Positions 36,516 through 47,310 of a stretch of DNA of 64,000 bases are shown one piece after another (the first letter of the stretch is position 1; every line of letters starts with the position of its first letter). The notes below the pieces were generated by a model that was not told the origin of the DNA, did not search any database, and worked only from the letters and a program-made list of their open reading frames with translations. The translations under genes were made by a program, and so were the position numbers. The stretch comes from Monarcha castaneiventris obscurior. Its lineage: Eukaryota > Chordata > Aves > Passeriformes > Monarchidae. The stretch is from positions 1,240,001-1,304,000 of the forward strand of contig JAMPIT010000300.1 of assembly GCA_026261815.1 (NCBI GenBank), read 5' to 3'.

Positions 36516-39500
36516 TTTAGGGCCATTCCCCAGCGCAGTTTCCTGCCCTCCTGGATTGTGCCGGCACCAGAGCCACTCACTTTAAATCATCTTGCAGTGT
36601 GCTGATGTCATTATTAAAGACAATGAGATTTGAGTTTCAAGAGCTGATCAGTGCATGAAAGCCCCTTTCCAGACGAGCCTGTCCAGCTGTTCCGCTTGGC
36701 ACCATTAGTTCTGTGCTAGGAATGGCTGGGGCTGTGCACTGCATTTGTCACTGGGGGGAAATTTAAGCTCATTCCTCTAAACACCAGCAGCTGCTTGGTC
36801 TGCCCTGCCTCTTGGGGTCTGAGAAGCTGTCTCTGGGCTGTGGCTGTAGACACTGAACTGAGGGAGCCTTGATGCTGCAGCAGAAAGCTGCTCTGAAATC
36901 GGTCTGCGAGCAGCAAGAGGTGTCTGAACCGCACCGAGCTGCGGTCTCGGGGCTGTCTTCATTCCCAGTGTATTTATAACTTTTTTCAAGAGATTGCTCG
37001 TTATGCTGATTACATTATTTGCGATGGTTTTGTCTCCTCTGATGCCTGTGCCAGTAGTGCTTATGTAAAGGGACTTGATGATATTGAATGGTAAGAATGA
37101 ACAAATGCAGCGGGAATTCAATTGCTATTTTGCTCTCAAGCACAAGTGTTCTTTCTAAATCAAGTCTGACCACTTACTATGTCAGTCAGCTGCTTTGTTG
37201 GAGACATGGAGAAATTATTTAATTCACATTTGATTTAAAGGAAATTTTTGTTCGCTTGAGGTGAATTATTTAATTTAGAAGTTTTGGAAATGTATGATTT
37301 CCCAGTGCTCTGTGGGCTTTAAAAGAGTTGATCTTCATCTCAGCTACAAAATCCAGTGTATTATTTGTATGTGCCAAATAACTGGCCAGCAGTACCCTAT
37401 CGTCTGAAGAGAGAGGGAGTTTGAAGTTATTTGTCAGCTCACCCGGGAATTATTGAAGATGAGTCCTTTAAGGTACTTTTAAAATTAAATTTCTTAATCC
37501 TTCAGCTGTCCACCTCAGCTGGTACATGCAATTTCACAATTCTGTGTTACAGAGCACCTCATAATTACTGACAATTTAGAATACCTCATTGTTATGTCAT
37601 TTACAACTTGATTAATTAGTAAACACTGCTCTTCTTAAAGTCCAAATTTTAAGAGGCGTGTGAGTGTTTTCCAGTAGTTTGACAGAGTCTTCCCATGGGT
37701 GCAGTAATCATTGCACTGCTGTGAATTTACTGCCCTGTCTGCAGCACTCTGAAGTCATCTCAGCTGCTACCACGTCTCTGCTTCACTCTGATGTTCAGCA
37801 AAGAGTTTGCTGGGAAGTTTATGTGCTGATCTGGCAGAGAAACCAACCCGCCAGAGCGAATAGCTGGCTTCTGGATGAGCGTGCTGAAATGAAGTGTTGA
37901 GCTCTGGAGCCGCAGCAGTGGGATGGGATGTGGCAGCCAACAGTTGGATTGTCTTAAACTGCCAAAGACCCTCAGTCAGGGAAGCACACACGCTCCTTTC
38001 ATGAGGGTTGGCAGTGCCAGTCGGGCGCTTTCTAAAGAAGAATTGCCATCAGTTGGGTATTCAGAAGAGAAATGACTGTTCAAAAATGACTGTGCAAAAA
38101 AGCAAATTTTCATTATACCGTGGTGGGGACACTCCATTATGAACTTCTTTGCCTCTCTGTGTTCAGACAGAGCAGGGTTTCTGTGTGCTTGATTCATCAC
38201 ACTTGGCTTGAGAGACAGCACAACATCTCCAGATATTGGAGAGGCTGATTTTGTGGTGCTTCAATGTCGCTTTTATTCTGCCCCTACTCAATAGAGCTTT
38301 GTGTTCTCCTCGCTCCTAGAGATGGTAACTGCTGCTGTGGAGGCAGGAATGACAGGGAAATATGGGCCATAAAAAATATTGGCAAACTGGTGTTTCTCAA
38401 AAATATGACCTGTGCTTAAACCGACAGCAAAATCTTTATTTGACTTTTAAATCATGGCATCTGATTGTCTTTTGATTCTTGTGAGCCTCTAAACAAAAGC
38501 GTGATGTACTGCGGCCCGCTGGGAACTGGGGATTTAAGGCATGGCAAATGTACAGGAAAAGTCCCCGATGTTCAAACACAGTCCCTGTGTGAGAGGGTGT
38601 TCCAGGCCAGCTGTTGGCTGGGGTGCCGTGCAGAGGAGCTGGGCTGGAGCCTGCTCACGTGTGGTGGCAGAGAGGAGGAGCAGAGAGCCCTGGCTCAGCT
38701 GGGCCCTGCCTGCAGCACTGTGCAGACAACTGGGGACATCCTGCAATTCACCCCCGCATGTGTAGGACTTGAGTCCAAGCATGAGTGGAAGAGAAACTTC
38801 AGGAGCGGGACACAAATATTCCTGAGAGCTGGCAGAGTTTCCTGTGTGTTGTTGATGCTGCACAGTCTTTCTGTCAACTTCAGTTTGTTTTCCTCCAAAT
38901 ATGTGCTGTCGCAGCTGTTTGCTTGCTTGTGCTGTGCTGGAAACACCTCTCCTCTTGACACCCTTGCTTCCCATCCTCTGGAACTTGATTTGGAGCTGGA
39001 GGGAGGAAGAGGTTTGTGCTTTGCAGTGGGACCTTGCATTTTGCTCCCCAAATTGATCATGGGATTGATGAAAAATGCTGTTCAAGTGTAATGGCACGTG
39101 ATTGATGATTTGCAGGACAGTAATGTATTCTGTGTGGGAACATCTGCCATGAGGGAAGGGCTTGGGGAGGGGGAATAGCATGTGGTAGAGCTGCAGATAC
39201 TACTTCAAAATTACTTCTATGAATGCAAAGAATAGTTTAATTAAAGGCAGAATGGAAATTCGCCAGCCTACAGAGAAAAGTATCTGGAGAAATCTGGTTC
39301 AGTGGCGTTACTGAGCATCTGCTGGCTCCTGGTGATGCTTTTATGGTACATTTACAGGGGGCTTTGCAGGTTGCTCTGCCTCTGGAAGGACAGTACTTGG
39401 TGTTCGTCTCAGTTCACTTGCTGCTATTTTTACAGCTTTCTGTGTTCAAATGGCTGAGAATAACATGCTTGTCATTCACCTGTCAGCTGAGAAATGTAAC

Positions 39501-40094
39501 TTATTTCAGACTTCCTTCCCCTGAGAGTAGCTCCGGTATGAGGAGTATCTTCAATTACCAAAAAATTCTGTGCTGTCCCCATCCTCTGTGCTCTTAAAAG
39601 GCATGTGTTTACAGAGGTCTCTGCTTCAGGCTGACCTAGTTAAGGGTGATGCTGTGCAGCAGGTCAAGGTTGTGGAGTAAAGTTTTAGCATCACAAGAAA
39701 TCCTGTTCAAATTTTGGAGGCCTGTGGATGCATCTCGAAGATCTCCTGTAGCGGTTGTATTTGATGAATTGCAGCATAGATGGAGGGCTGGAGGAGCACC
39801 TGCCAGGCTTCACCTGCATCAAACCTGTGTCCTGTCACAGAGGGGTCCTCGTGGAACAGCAGCAAACCAGCTCAGGCGCTGTGGGGTTGCTGCTGTCTCA
39901 CCCCTGTGGGAAAGGGCTGTTAAACTGGAACTGCAGCTGCTGCCAGCACTGCTTTTGTGCATTTTACTGGAGAGGACTGACCCTGATCAGTGCCAGCAGT
40001 GATGTCTGCCCTGTTTGACTGGCTGGGGGTGAGAGCTGGACCTGCCCCAGCCCAGAGCCCCCCTGCCCTGGGCTGAGCCCCAGCGTGGGCAGCA

Positions 40095-40645
40095 GGGGAG
40101 GGGGGATTCTGCCCCTGTGCCCCCTCAGCTGAGACCCCACCTGCAGAGCTGCCCCAGCCCTGGGCCCAGCACAGGAAGGACCTGGAGCTGCTGGAGCCAG
40201 GCCAGAGGAGGCTCCAGGATGAGCAGAGGGGTGGAGCAGCTCTGCTGGGAGGAAAGGCTGGGAGAGCTGGGATTGTTCAGCCTGGAGAGGAGAAGCTTTG
40301 GGGTGACCTCACTGGGGCCTTGCAGGGCCTGAAGGAGCCACAGGAAACATGGAGAGAGACTGTGGACAAGGGAGTGGAGGTCCAGGACTTCCCACAGCCA
40401 GAGGGCAGGGCTGGATGGGATATTGGGAAGGAATTGTTCCCTGTGAAGGTGGGGAGGCCCTGGCACAGGGTGCCCAGAGCAGCTGTGGCTGCCCCTGGAT
40501 CCCTGGCAGTGCCCAAGGCCAGGTTGGACACTGGGGCTCGGAGCAGCTTGGGATAGTGGGAGGTGTCCCTGCCATGGCAGGGGGTGGGACTGGATGAGCT
40601 TTAAGGTCCCTTCCAGCCCAAGCCATTCTGGGATTCCATGATCTG
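40095..40645 (+). mobile_element. CR1 LINE 3' fragment
   Basis: Plus-strand CR1. It includes CTGGGAGGAAAGGCTGGGAG, then GGGATTGTTCAGCCTGGAGA, the GGAATTGTTCCCTGTGAAGG segment, and the tail CCATTCTGGGATTCCATGAT. It ends about 200 bases before the next CTNNA1 exon, yet the splice acceptor of that exon is intact. Confidence 0.93.
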
Positions 40646-40851
40646 ACGTGTTACAATTTTATGTCTACAGAAGGAACAGGTGCCATCAGTGGTTTCAAAA
40701 CTGGTTAGAATGGAGTGAATGTGGGCACTTCGTGTTCCATGATGGGTTACTGGTTACTGGTCACTGTTGGAATTAGGCAAAATTTTTCTACAGAAAGAAA
40801 TAACCTTCAAATTTAACAGTTGTATTTTATTTTCTCCCACCTCTGACACAG

Positions 40852-40944
40852 GTTGCCAACTTGGCCTGCTCCATCTCAAACAACGAGGAAGGTGTGAAGT
40901 TGGTTCGCATGTCAGCCAGCCAGCTGGAGGCCCTGTGTCCCCAG
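40852..40944 (+). CDS. CTNNA1: CTNNA1 exon (about residues 433-463; probably exon 10)
   Basis: This 93-base exon (31 codons, phase 0-0) lies between CTGACACAG and CAG|GTAAGG. It encodes VANLACSISNNEEGVKLVR and MSASQLEALCPQ, part of the M2 four-helix bundle. MSASQLEALCPQ distinguishes CTNNA1 from CTNNA2, which I recall as having a different MAATQI-type segment. Isolated between introns of 16.1 and 11.4 kb, it is the smallest exon in the window apart from the 81-base one. Confidence 0.95.
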
Positions 40945-43900
40945 GTAAGGAAGGGCGTCCAACAGAAGACAAACCCCAACCAGCTGGGCAACCAGTGCTG
41001 CTTAGGACATGCTCTGGTGTCAGCGTGGCCATCTGTGCCTTGCTGCAGAACTTGTTTTTTCCCATAGTGTACGTAGAGAATGAAATGCAGCATAGGCATC
41101 AAGACTTAGGAACTTTAAAATCCATGGCAAAGGAATCACTGATGTAAAAGGGCCGTTTTTATGTCGTAGCCCTAAGTCCATTTGGCCAGGATATTCCAGT
41201 AAACTGCAGTCAGTAGATGTGGGAAGCTTCAGTGGTTTCCTGTGCACATCTGTGTTGCAGGAAGATACCTTGTGAAGGTGCTAGCATTGCTCCTGGCAAG
41301 CTGTAAGATGAATTATAAAATACTGTTTTTGCCTGAGTAGAATATAAATATGCCAAAAAACCTTCCCAGTGGAGTAGGATGAGAGGAACTTGGCTATGTG
41401 TGAAGAGTGGGAACCTGGCTGAGACTACCTTTTAATTAATAACGTTTTAATGGAAACAAGGAAATTAAGTTTGTATAAGCACTAGACTATCCTCTTCCTT
41501 TTTGACAGCCTGATGTTTTAAATGTCAACAACTAGATACTTGGATGAACCCCTGAAGACTGCAGGGTGCTGTTGATTCGTGTAATTTACATTTTTTTAAA
41601 GCAACAGGAAATTCAGATCTAAAACATCCAAATAAGCTGTTGCTGGTAAGGAGGAACTAATAGAAAGTATGTGCTTAGAAAAATTGGCGAAATAGCATTT
41701 TATGAAAGTAAAGTGTATTTTCTCAGGACTACTTGGAGTTTCTCCAGGTTTTCCCATCTATTTTGGTCTTTTTTAAAACCAGTAGAAAGGAAGAGAGATG
41801 TTCACCTGTACCCACCTCAGCAGGAGGGGATTTTGAGGGAATAGGTGCAGGCAGAGTGAAGAGCAGGACTATTTTACCTGTTGTATGACCTCCAGGTAAC
41901 AGTGCTGTTAAACAGGTGAAGACAGGCCCCTGAACATAAAACATTAAATCCTGTCCAGGAGGCCTTTGGGCATCCCAGGGCTGCTCTCTGTGGTCCCACT
42001 CCTGCGTGTGGCTGAGCAGATCTCTGCCTCCAACGCTGGGGTGAGGGCTGTGCATGGCTGCTGAAACCAAAAGTCAAGTTTTGCAGTTGGAACAAAGCAT
42101 GTGGAAGAAAAAGCTTTTAGAAATCCGTCTTCCCTGATAAAAGGGCTTGCTCTTTTCTAGAGGAACCAACTAGGCTGATGTAAGTTTTTTTTAGTTCTCT
42201 CCCAGAATATGGGTGTCTAACGCAGGGTGTTCCAAACAAATGCTGCTGCTTTTGAAAATAATCATCTGAAGAAAGTTAGGTTCTCTTTGAATCGAAATGT
42301 TTCTGGTGCTTGTCCAAGTCTGTGGGGGTGTTTTCCTCTCCCCATTGCTGAAATTGTGTGTATTTCAGACTCTTCTATCTTTGCTTTTCCAACAACTGCC
42401 TATTTAAATAGATCTACTCCTGTATAAAATAAGCACCATGGTAGTCAGCATGAAATAATACCCAGCTGTAGTCACCAGTGTAGCCACATCTCCTGAAGTG
42501 CAGCTGTTAACCTTTGGCTTCAGAGATTATGGACAATATATTTAACACACATTGGAAGCTCTGAGTATCTATAAATTCACAAGGGCTTTAACTGATGGAT
42601 TTTGGCTTTACAAAGGTCACATCTCTGAACCTCCAAGCCTACAGTTTAGATGCTCCACTGCACAGTCTTGCCTTAATTTCAGGGTCGTCACCAAGAGATT
42701 AGTAAATGACACTATAGATGTTCATAGCAGTTGAAAGAGTGTTTTTATATTACATTACATGCTCTCAGGCTGATTCTTTAATGTTCTAAGAGTATTTAAA
42801 CATGTTGTGAATCCTGAGAGATAATTAGGGGCACTTGTCTAAGCTGTTTTACAAATGGCGTCTGTATTTTCTGGTAACAATAGTTTGTCTTGTGACAGCG
42901 CAAGCAGCGCAGCTCTCCATCCTCCTCCTCCTCAGCTGCCTTCCTCAGCTTGTCCCCAAACCTTGGGCATTCTCCACAATCTCTGAAAGGCTCTCAGTAT
43001 CAAGAACAGCAAAGCGGGATTTTATTTCTTTTTTTAGACAATTACCTATTTATTTTGCAGTTTATTCCTGATGAGATTCACAGCTGCATCTTGAATCCTC
43101 CTAGGTGGCTGTGCTGAACAAATGTGTGAATTAGGCATAAGATACAGGTTAAACACAACTTTGTATGACCCATATGTTGGTTGGGGGTTTTTTGGCTCAG
43201 ATGGTATTTTTCCTGGAAGGCGCTGGATTCAGAATGAGTCAAGTCAATCAGTAATTACAATAGTCTCAGAAACTTCAAGATGTCAGTTGCACACAGGAAT
43301 ACGGTGTATGAAATGTAATTCAAAGTTTTGCTGTGCTTGAAAGATGAAACTGAAATTTAATGCACTTGAGTCCCAGGTAATCTCTTAAATAGCAGAGGCC
43401 ATTCTGGGAGTAGGGAATTCCTGATTAAAGAATGATTTCTGCAGAAATCAATCTGTAGAGTTAATTATAAAAGCTGTATCTCAAATAGAGCTGTAATTTG
43501 CTCCCTCGCCATCAGGAGCCATTGAACTGGCAGCAGGAGGAAGGAACATGCAACCCTTCAAGGGTCCTTTCTCATGTCCATGGGAAAACCTAGAAGTTTT
43601 GTGGGTATTGACAAGCAGTCAGTCCTTGCCAGTGTCACCCTTGGGTTCAGACATTCTAAGGTTTGAAATTTTCTTTGAGGAAAAAGAAAATGCAGAAAAT
43701 TTTTCATCGCAAGGTCTCTACAGAAACAAGCAGTCAATTTATTTAGCGTGGTTTTGTTACTGGAAATCAGCTCTTCCTCAGGAGTAACATCATCCTTCCT
43801 GTTTGTGGGTCCCCAGCCAATTAGCACAGAAATTAATGTGGAGCTGAAGACTTAATGGGATATTTAGAGCTCCCTTTCAAGGGTGCGGGAGGAGCTGTTG

Positions 43901-44152
43901 GGAAGAGCTGTGCATGCTCTGGAATAGCCAGCTGGGTGATTTGAGTTAGTCTGGGCTTAAGGGGCAGAAATAAGGCAGCCTCAGAGGGTCACTGGTGTTT
44001 CCTCCCTTGTTGTGCTTTTGATGGGCTACCCTTCCTTTTCAGAGCAGGGTAAAAGAGAGCAGAGGAGGCTGCTGTTCTGCTGAGTTCTTTACTTCACAGT
44101 CTCATCGTTTCTTGAAGGCAGAGTTTGAAGGGTATTACATGATAAAGGCAAG

Positions 44153-44189
44153 CAGCAACAGCAGCAGCAGCAAAAACAGCAGGCAGCAA
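44153..44189. repeat. CAG-rich trinucleotide tract
   Basis: GCAACAGCAGCAGCAGCA followed by AAAACAGCAGGCAGCA is a short imperfect CAG repeat, intronic, in host-gene orientation. Confidence 0.7.
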
Positions 44190-44420
44190 ACAACTTCTTC
44201 TAATTTTTTTCTAATTCCTTCTAATTAATGATGAATCCCCCTTTTTCTTACAGAAGTGTGGATTATATTTGTTAAGTAACCAATGAAATTAATACACGAT
44301 TCTAGTTTCTCTTTTCTTAACCTGTTCTGGTCTAATTCTAACAATCGTAAGCATTACATAGGTATTACACAAATTTCTGTGTACAGTTTCTATCAGCTCT
44401 TATTGTTTATGTGAACACTA

Positions 44421-44526
44421 TATCTAAATAACATGAACAATTTTATTCTATCTATATTTTGTCTAAAATAATATATCTAAAAAAACGTGAACAATATAGT
44501 TCTATCCATATTTTGTCTAAAATAAA
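44421..44526. repeat. 53-base tandem duplication in an AT-rich block
   Basis: Two diverged copies begin TATCTAAATAACATGAACAA (44421) and TATCTAAAAAAACGTGAACA (44474). Both end with ATTTTGTCTAAAATA. The surrounding 44200-44700 is AT-rich and compositionally unlike its flanks. It may be part of an old transposable element, but I cannot name the family. Confidence 0.75.
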
Positions 44527-44968
44527 GAATTCTATGAAAGGATAACACTGCCACAGCAGAAAGAACCATGCTCAAGGTCTCTGCTGCAGCTTTTCAATGT
44601 TTAAGGCACTTAGCATGTATTTCTACTAGAAGTTAAAAATTCTGTATTTCTGTTTCACTTTGGTAAGATTTCATGTATCTCAGTTTGTCCAAAGGCTTTA
44701 ATTCAACTCCTGTGCTTTGGCTTTCCTCTGGGCCCGAGTCCAGAGATGCTCTCGCTCCACCACTCCCTCAAGCCCTGACGTACACGCCTGCCTGAATTCC
44801 TTCTCGTGAGAACACACATTGCTGGAGTTCTGTGTGTGGAAGGAACCAGCTTTGTCCAGCACCTCGCAGGAGTTCCCTCAGCCCTGCCTTGCTGAGTGCT
44901 GGGCAAACAGGCCGGGCTGGAGCGGGTTAAGATGAAGGAGCAAAGTTCTCCATCACTACAGTTAACTT

Positions 44969-45005
44969 AAAAAAAAAAAAAAGCTTAAACTCTCTTTCTT
45001 TCTTA
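44969..45005. repeat. Poly(A) run and pyrimidine tract
   Basis: An A run of about 14 bases is followed after AGCTTAAAC by TCTCTTTCTTTCTT. The A run could be a retroposon tail, but no element body is recognised to its left. Confidence 0.45.
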
Positions 45006-46899
45006 ATGGAAATGGAAAATTACTGCTGTGAAATGCTTAGAATAGCTGCCTGTGCCTGCCTTTGCCTCACAGAGTGCGGGGGGAAGTTCTCTTTGCCTTC
45101 TTGCTAAACACAGAGCTTGCCAATGGTGAATTAGGGAAAGATTTTGTTTATCTCGATTCAGAAACCTGGATCCTCGCTCACATCTCTGGCTTCTGCGCTG
45201 TTTCCAAGAAGTACTTGCTTTGGGAGCCTGCAAAGGCTGTTTTGTAACAGCATTTTGCATTAAAGATGCCTGGGAAGAGCTTAAACCATCAGTTTTTCTG
45301 ATCATACAAGCTGTAGGTGTTAGAAACCAACAGTGAGAATGCCCCAGCCCATCTCTTGAGAGGAAGGAGAATTGCTCCAGCCTTTTGATGTGACAGTCTG
45401 CTGTTGCCTGAGCTCCTTTTACCAGCTATACGTTGACTTTCTTGGTTTTTGCAGCCTCCATGAAGTTCATCTATAGACTCCTACCCAAACTGCAGTCAGG
45501 CTGAGAACTGTAAAAAATAACTGTGCAGTAGAGTTCCCATCAGGTTGGATGTTCGCTTCTGCCAGCAAAATCTGGAGCCCATTGCCCTGGGCACTGAGCA
45601 TCTCCTGGGAAGTAGCTGCAGGACAGAACTGCCCTGGGGCTCACAGGACCTGCTCTCCCATGTAAGGCAGGGCTGGTTGCCTTCCCCTCCACAGCCCAAA
45701 GAGCTCATCATCCAAAGAAACTTTGGGAGGCCACCAGGCAGCACCTGGAAGCACAGGTCCTTCCCAACCCCCTCGATACCTGCTGGAGTGTGCTTGGATT
45801 GCTCACCATGCACACGCGAGTGAGCGTCGCCCATCAAACTGACTCCAGAGAATTCTTGGATTAAATTACATTTTTAATAAAAATAAATTGACTCTTCTCA
45901 TATTAACATCTTGTTTTAATAACTGCTTGTTCACATCCTTCTATTCCAATTTTGAACTGCTTGAAAAGCCATTTGCTGCTTATAGATTTCTGATGAGGCA
46001 GATGGCTCATATGTGATCACACCTACTGACACAGAGGCAAAATACCAAAGCATAAGGAATCCCATGGAGGGTTCCAGAAACTTTTGTTTAAAAGTTGGAC
46101 TATCTTAGAGAAACAAAAAAACCCTCCAGGCCACCCCTCAAATCGAGCAAACCCAAATGTGACCAGCAGACTTTGTTCTCCTTGAATCCCAAGTCACCAC
46201 CAATTTCCTGGTGGCTGTTGGAGAAGGAGAGAACTTCAATTTTCTTGCAGTAAAGACTTAACATCAAACAATTGTCCCCTTTTTTCATCGCTTTGAAAGG
46301 CTGTCAGATTTTTTGAATGTTCTAGCGAGCAGATCTGTCTCCAGACTGTTTAATTACAGGTGCTTGAAACACTTTATTGGCATTGAGTAGAAATGCTTCT
46401 ATTAAAAACTTAACACTTGGGTTGCAGATTCGTATCACCCAGGCTCGCAGGAAGGAACTGCTAGCACAGGCCAAGGCTGACCATAAAAGTAGCAATTTTG
46501 GAAATTCAAACAGTTACTGATGCATAAAAGTAAGCAAAGAGCAGGAAAGGGATTCAGTTCCATAGAAAGAGGTGTGTTAGTGAGTAAGGGCCCTATATTT
46601 CTTCACAGGCATAGGATCTGGGGAGCACAGTGGTGGAACAGCTTCCAGAAAAGACACAGAGTCCCTGAGACCCCCAAAGCTTCAGCACTTGAAGTCAGTA
46701 AAATGCAAAATGGAGCAAGACAAACAGCACCAAAATTCTTGCAGGTTCTATGTGGACTGGCAATACAAAATCAGTCCTCAGCTCCAAATGAAAAGGCTTT
46801 TTTCATGGATGGGGAAGCTGATAGGGTAATTATCTATACACAGTGTGCAAACAGTCTTTACAGCAAACAGCAAATACTGCTGTGACAGTACATGCTGAA

Positions 46900-47310
46900 C
46901 TGGAGAAGGGCTTTTTGCTGCGGAGACTGGAGCACCTCCCATGCAGAGCCAGGCTGGGAGAGCTGGGAATGTTCAGCCTGGAGGAGGGAAGGTTATGTGG
47001 AGACCTCAGAGCCCCTTCCAGTGTCTGAAGGGGCTGCAGGGAACCTGGAGAGGGACTCTGCATCAGGAATTGGACCCCCAGTGCCAGAGGGCAGGGACAG
47101 ATAGGATATTGGGAAGGAATTGTTCCCTGGGAGGGTGGGCAGGCCCTGGCACAGGGTACCCACAGAAGCTGTGGCTGCCCCTGAATCCCTGGCAGTGTCC
47201 AAGGCCAGGCTGGATGGGCTTGGAGCAACCTGGGGTAGTGGAGAGTGTCCCTGCCATTGGAAAGAGATGAGCTTTAAGGTCCCTTCCGACCCAAACCGTT
47301 CTGTGATTGT
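46900..47310 (+). mobile_element. CR1 LINE 3' fragment
   Basis: Plus-strand CR1. It includes CTGGGAGAGCTGGGAATGTT, then CAGCCTGGAGGAGGGAAGGT, the GGAATTGTTCCCTGGGAGGG segment, and the terminus GACCCAAACCGTTCTGTGAT. It is about 410 bases, 5'-truncated, closely parallel to the copy at 40095-40645. Confidence 0.93.

Larger units (their letters stand above)
24750..40851 (+). other. CTNNA1: CTNNA1 intron (16.1 kb)
   Basis: This long phase-0 intron hosts six CR1 fragments in both orientations (listed separately). Outside them no exon is supported. The longest open frames not explained by CR1 are an antiparallel pair at 38465-39091 (plus) and 38534-39181 (minus), with no recognisable protein. The rest is AT-rich intronic DNA. 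Confidence 0.75.

Noticed and set aside
44969..44982. Poly(A) tail of a processed pseudogene
   Set aside because: No recognisable gene body or target-site duplication was found on its left, so the A run is kept as a simple repeat.
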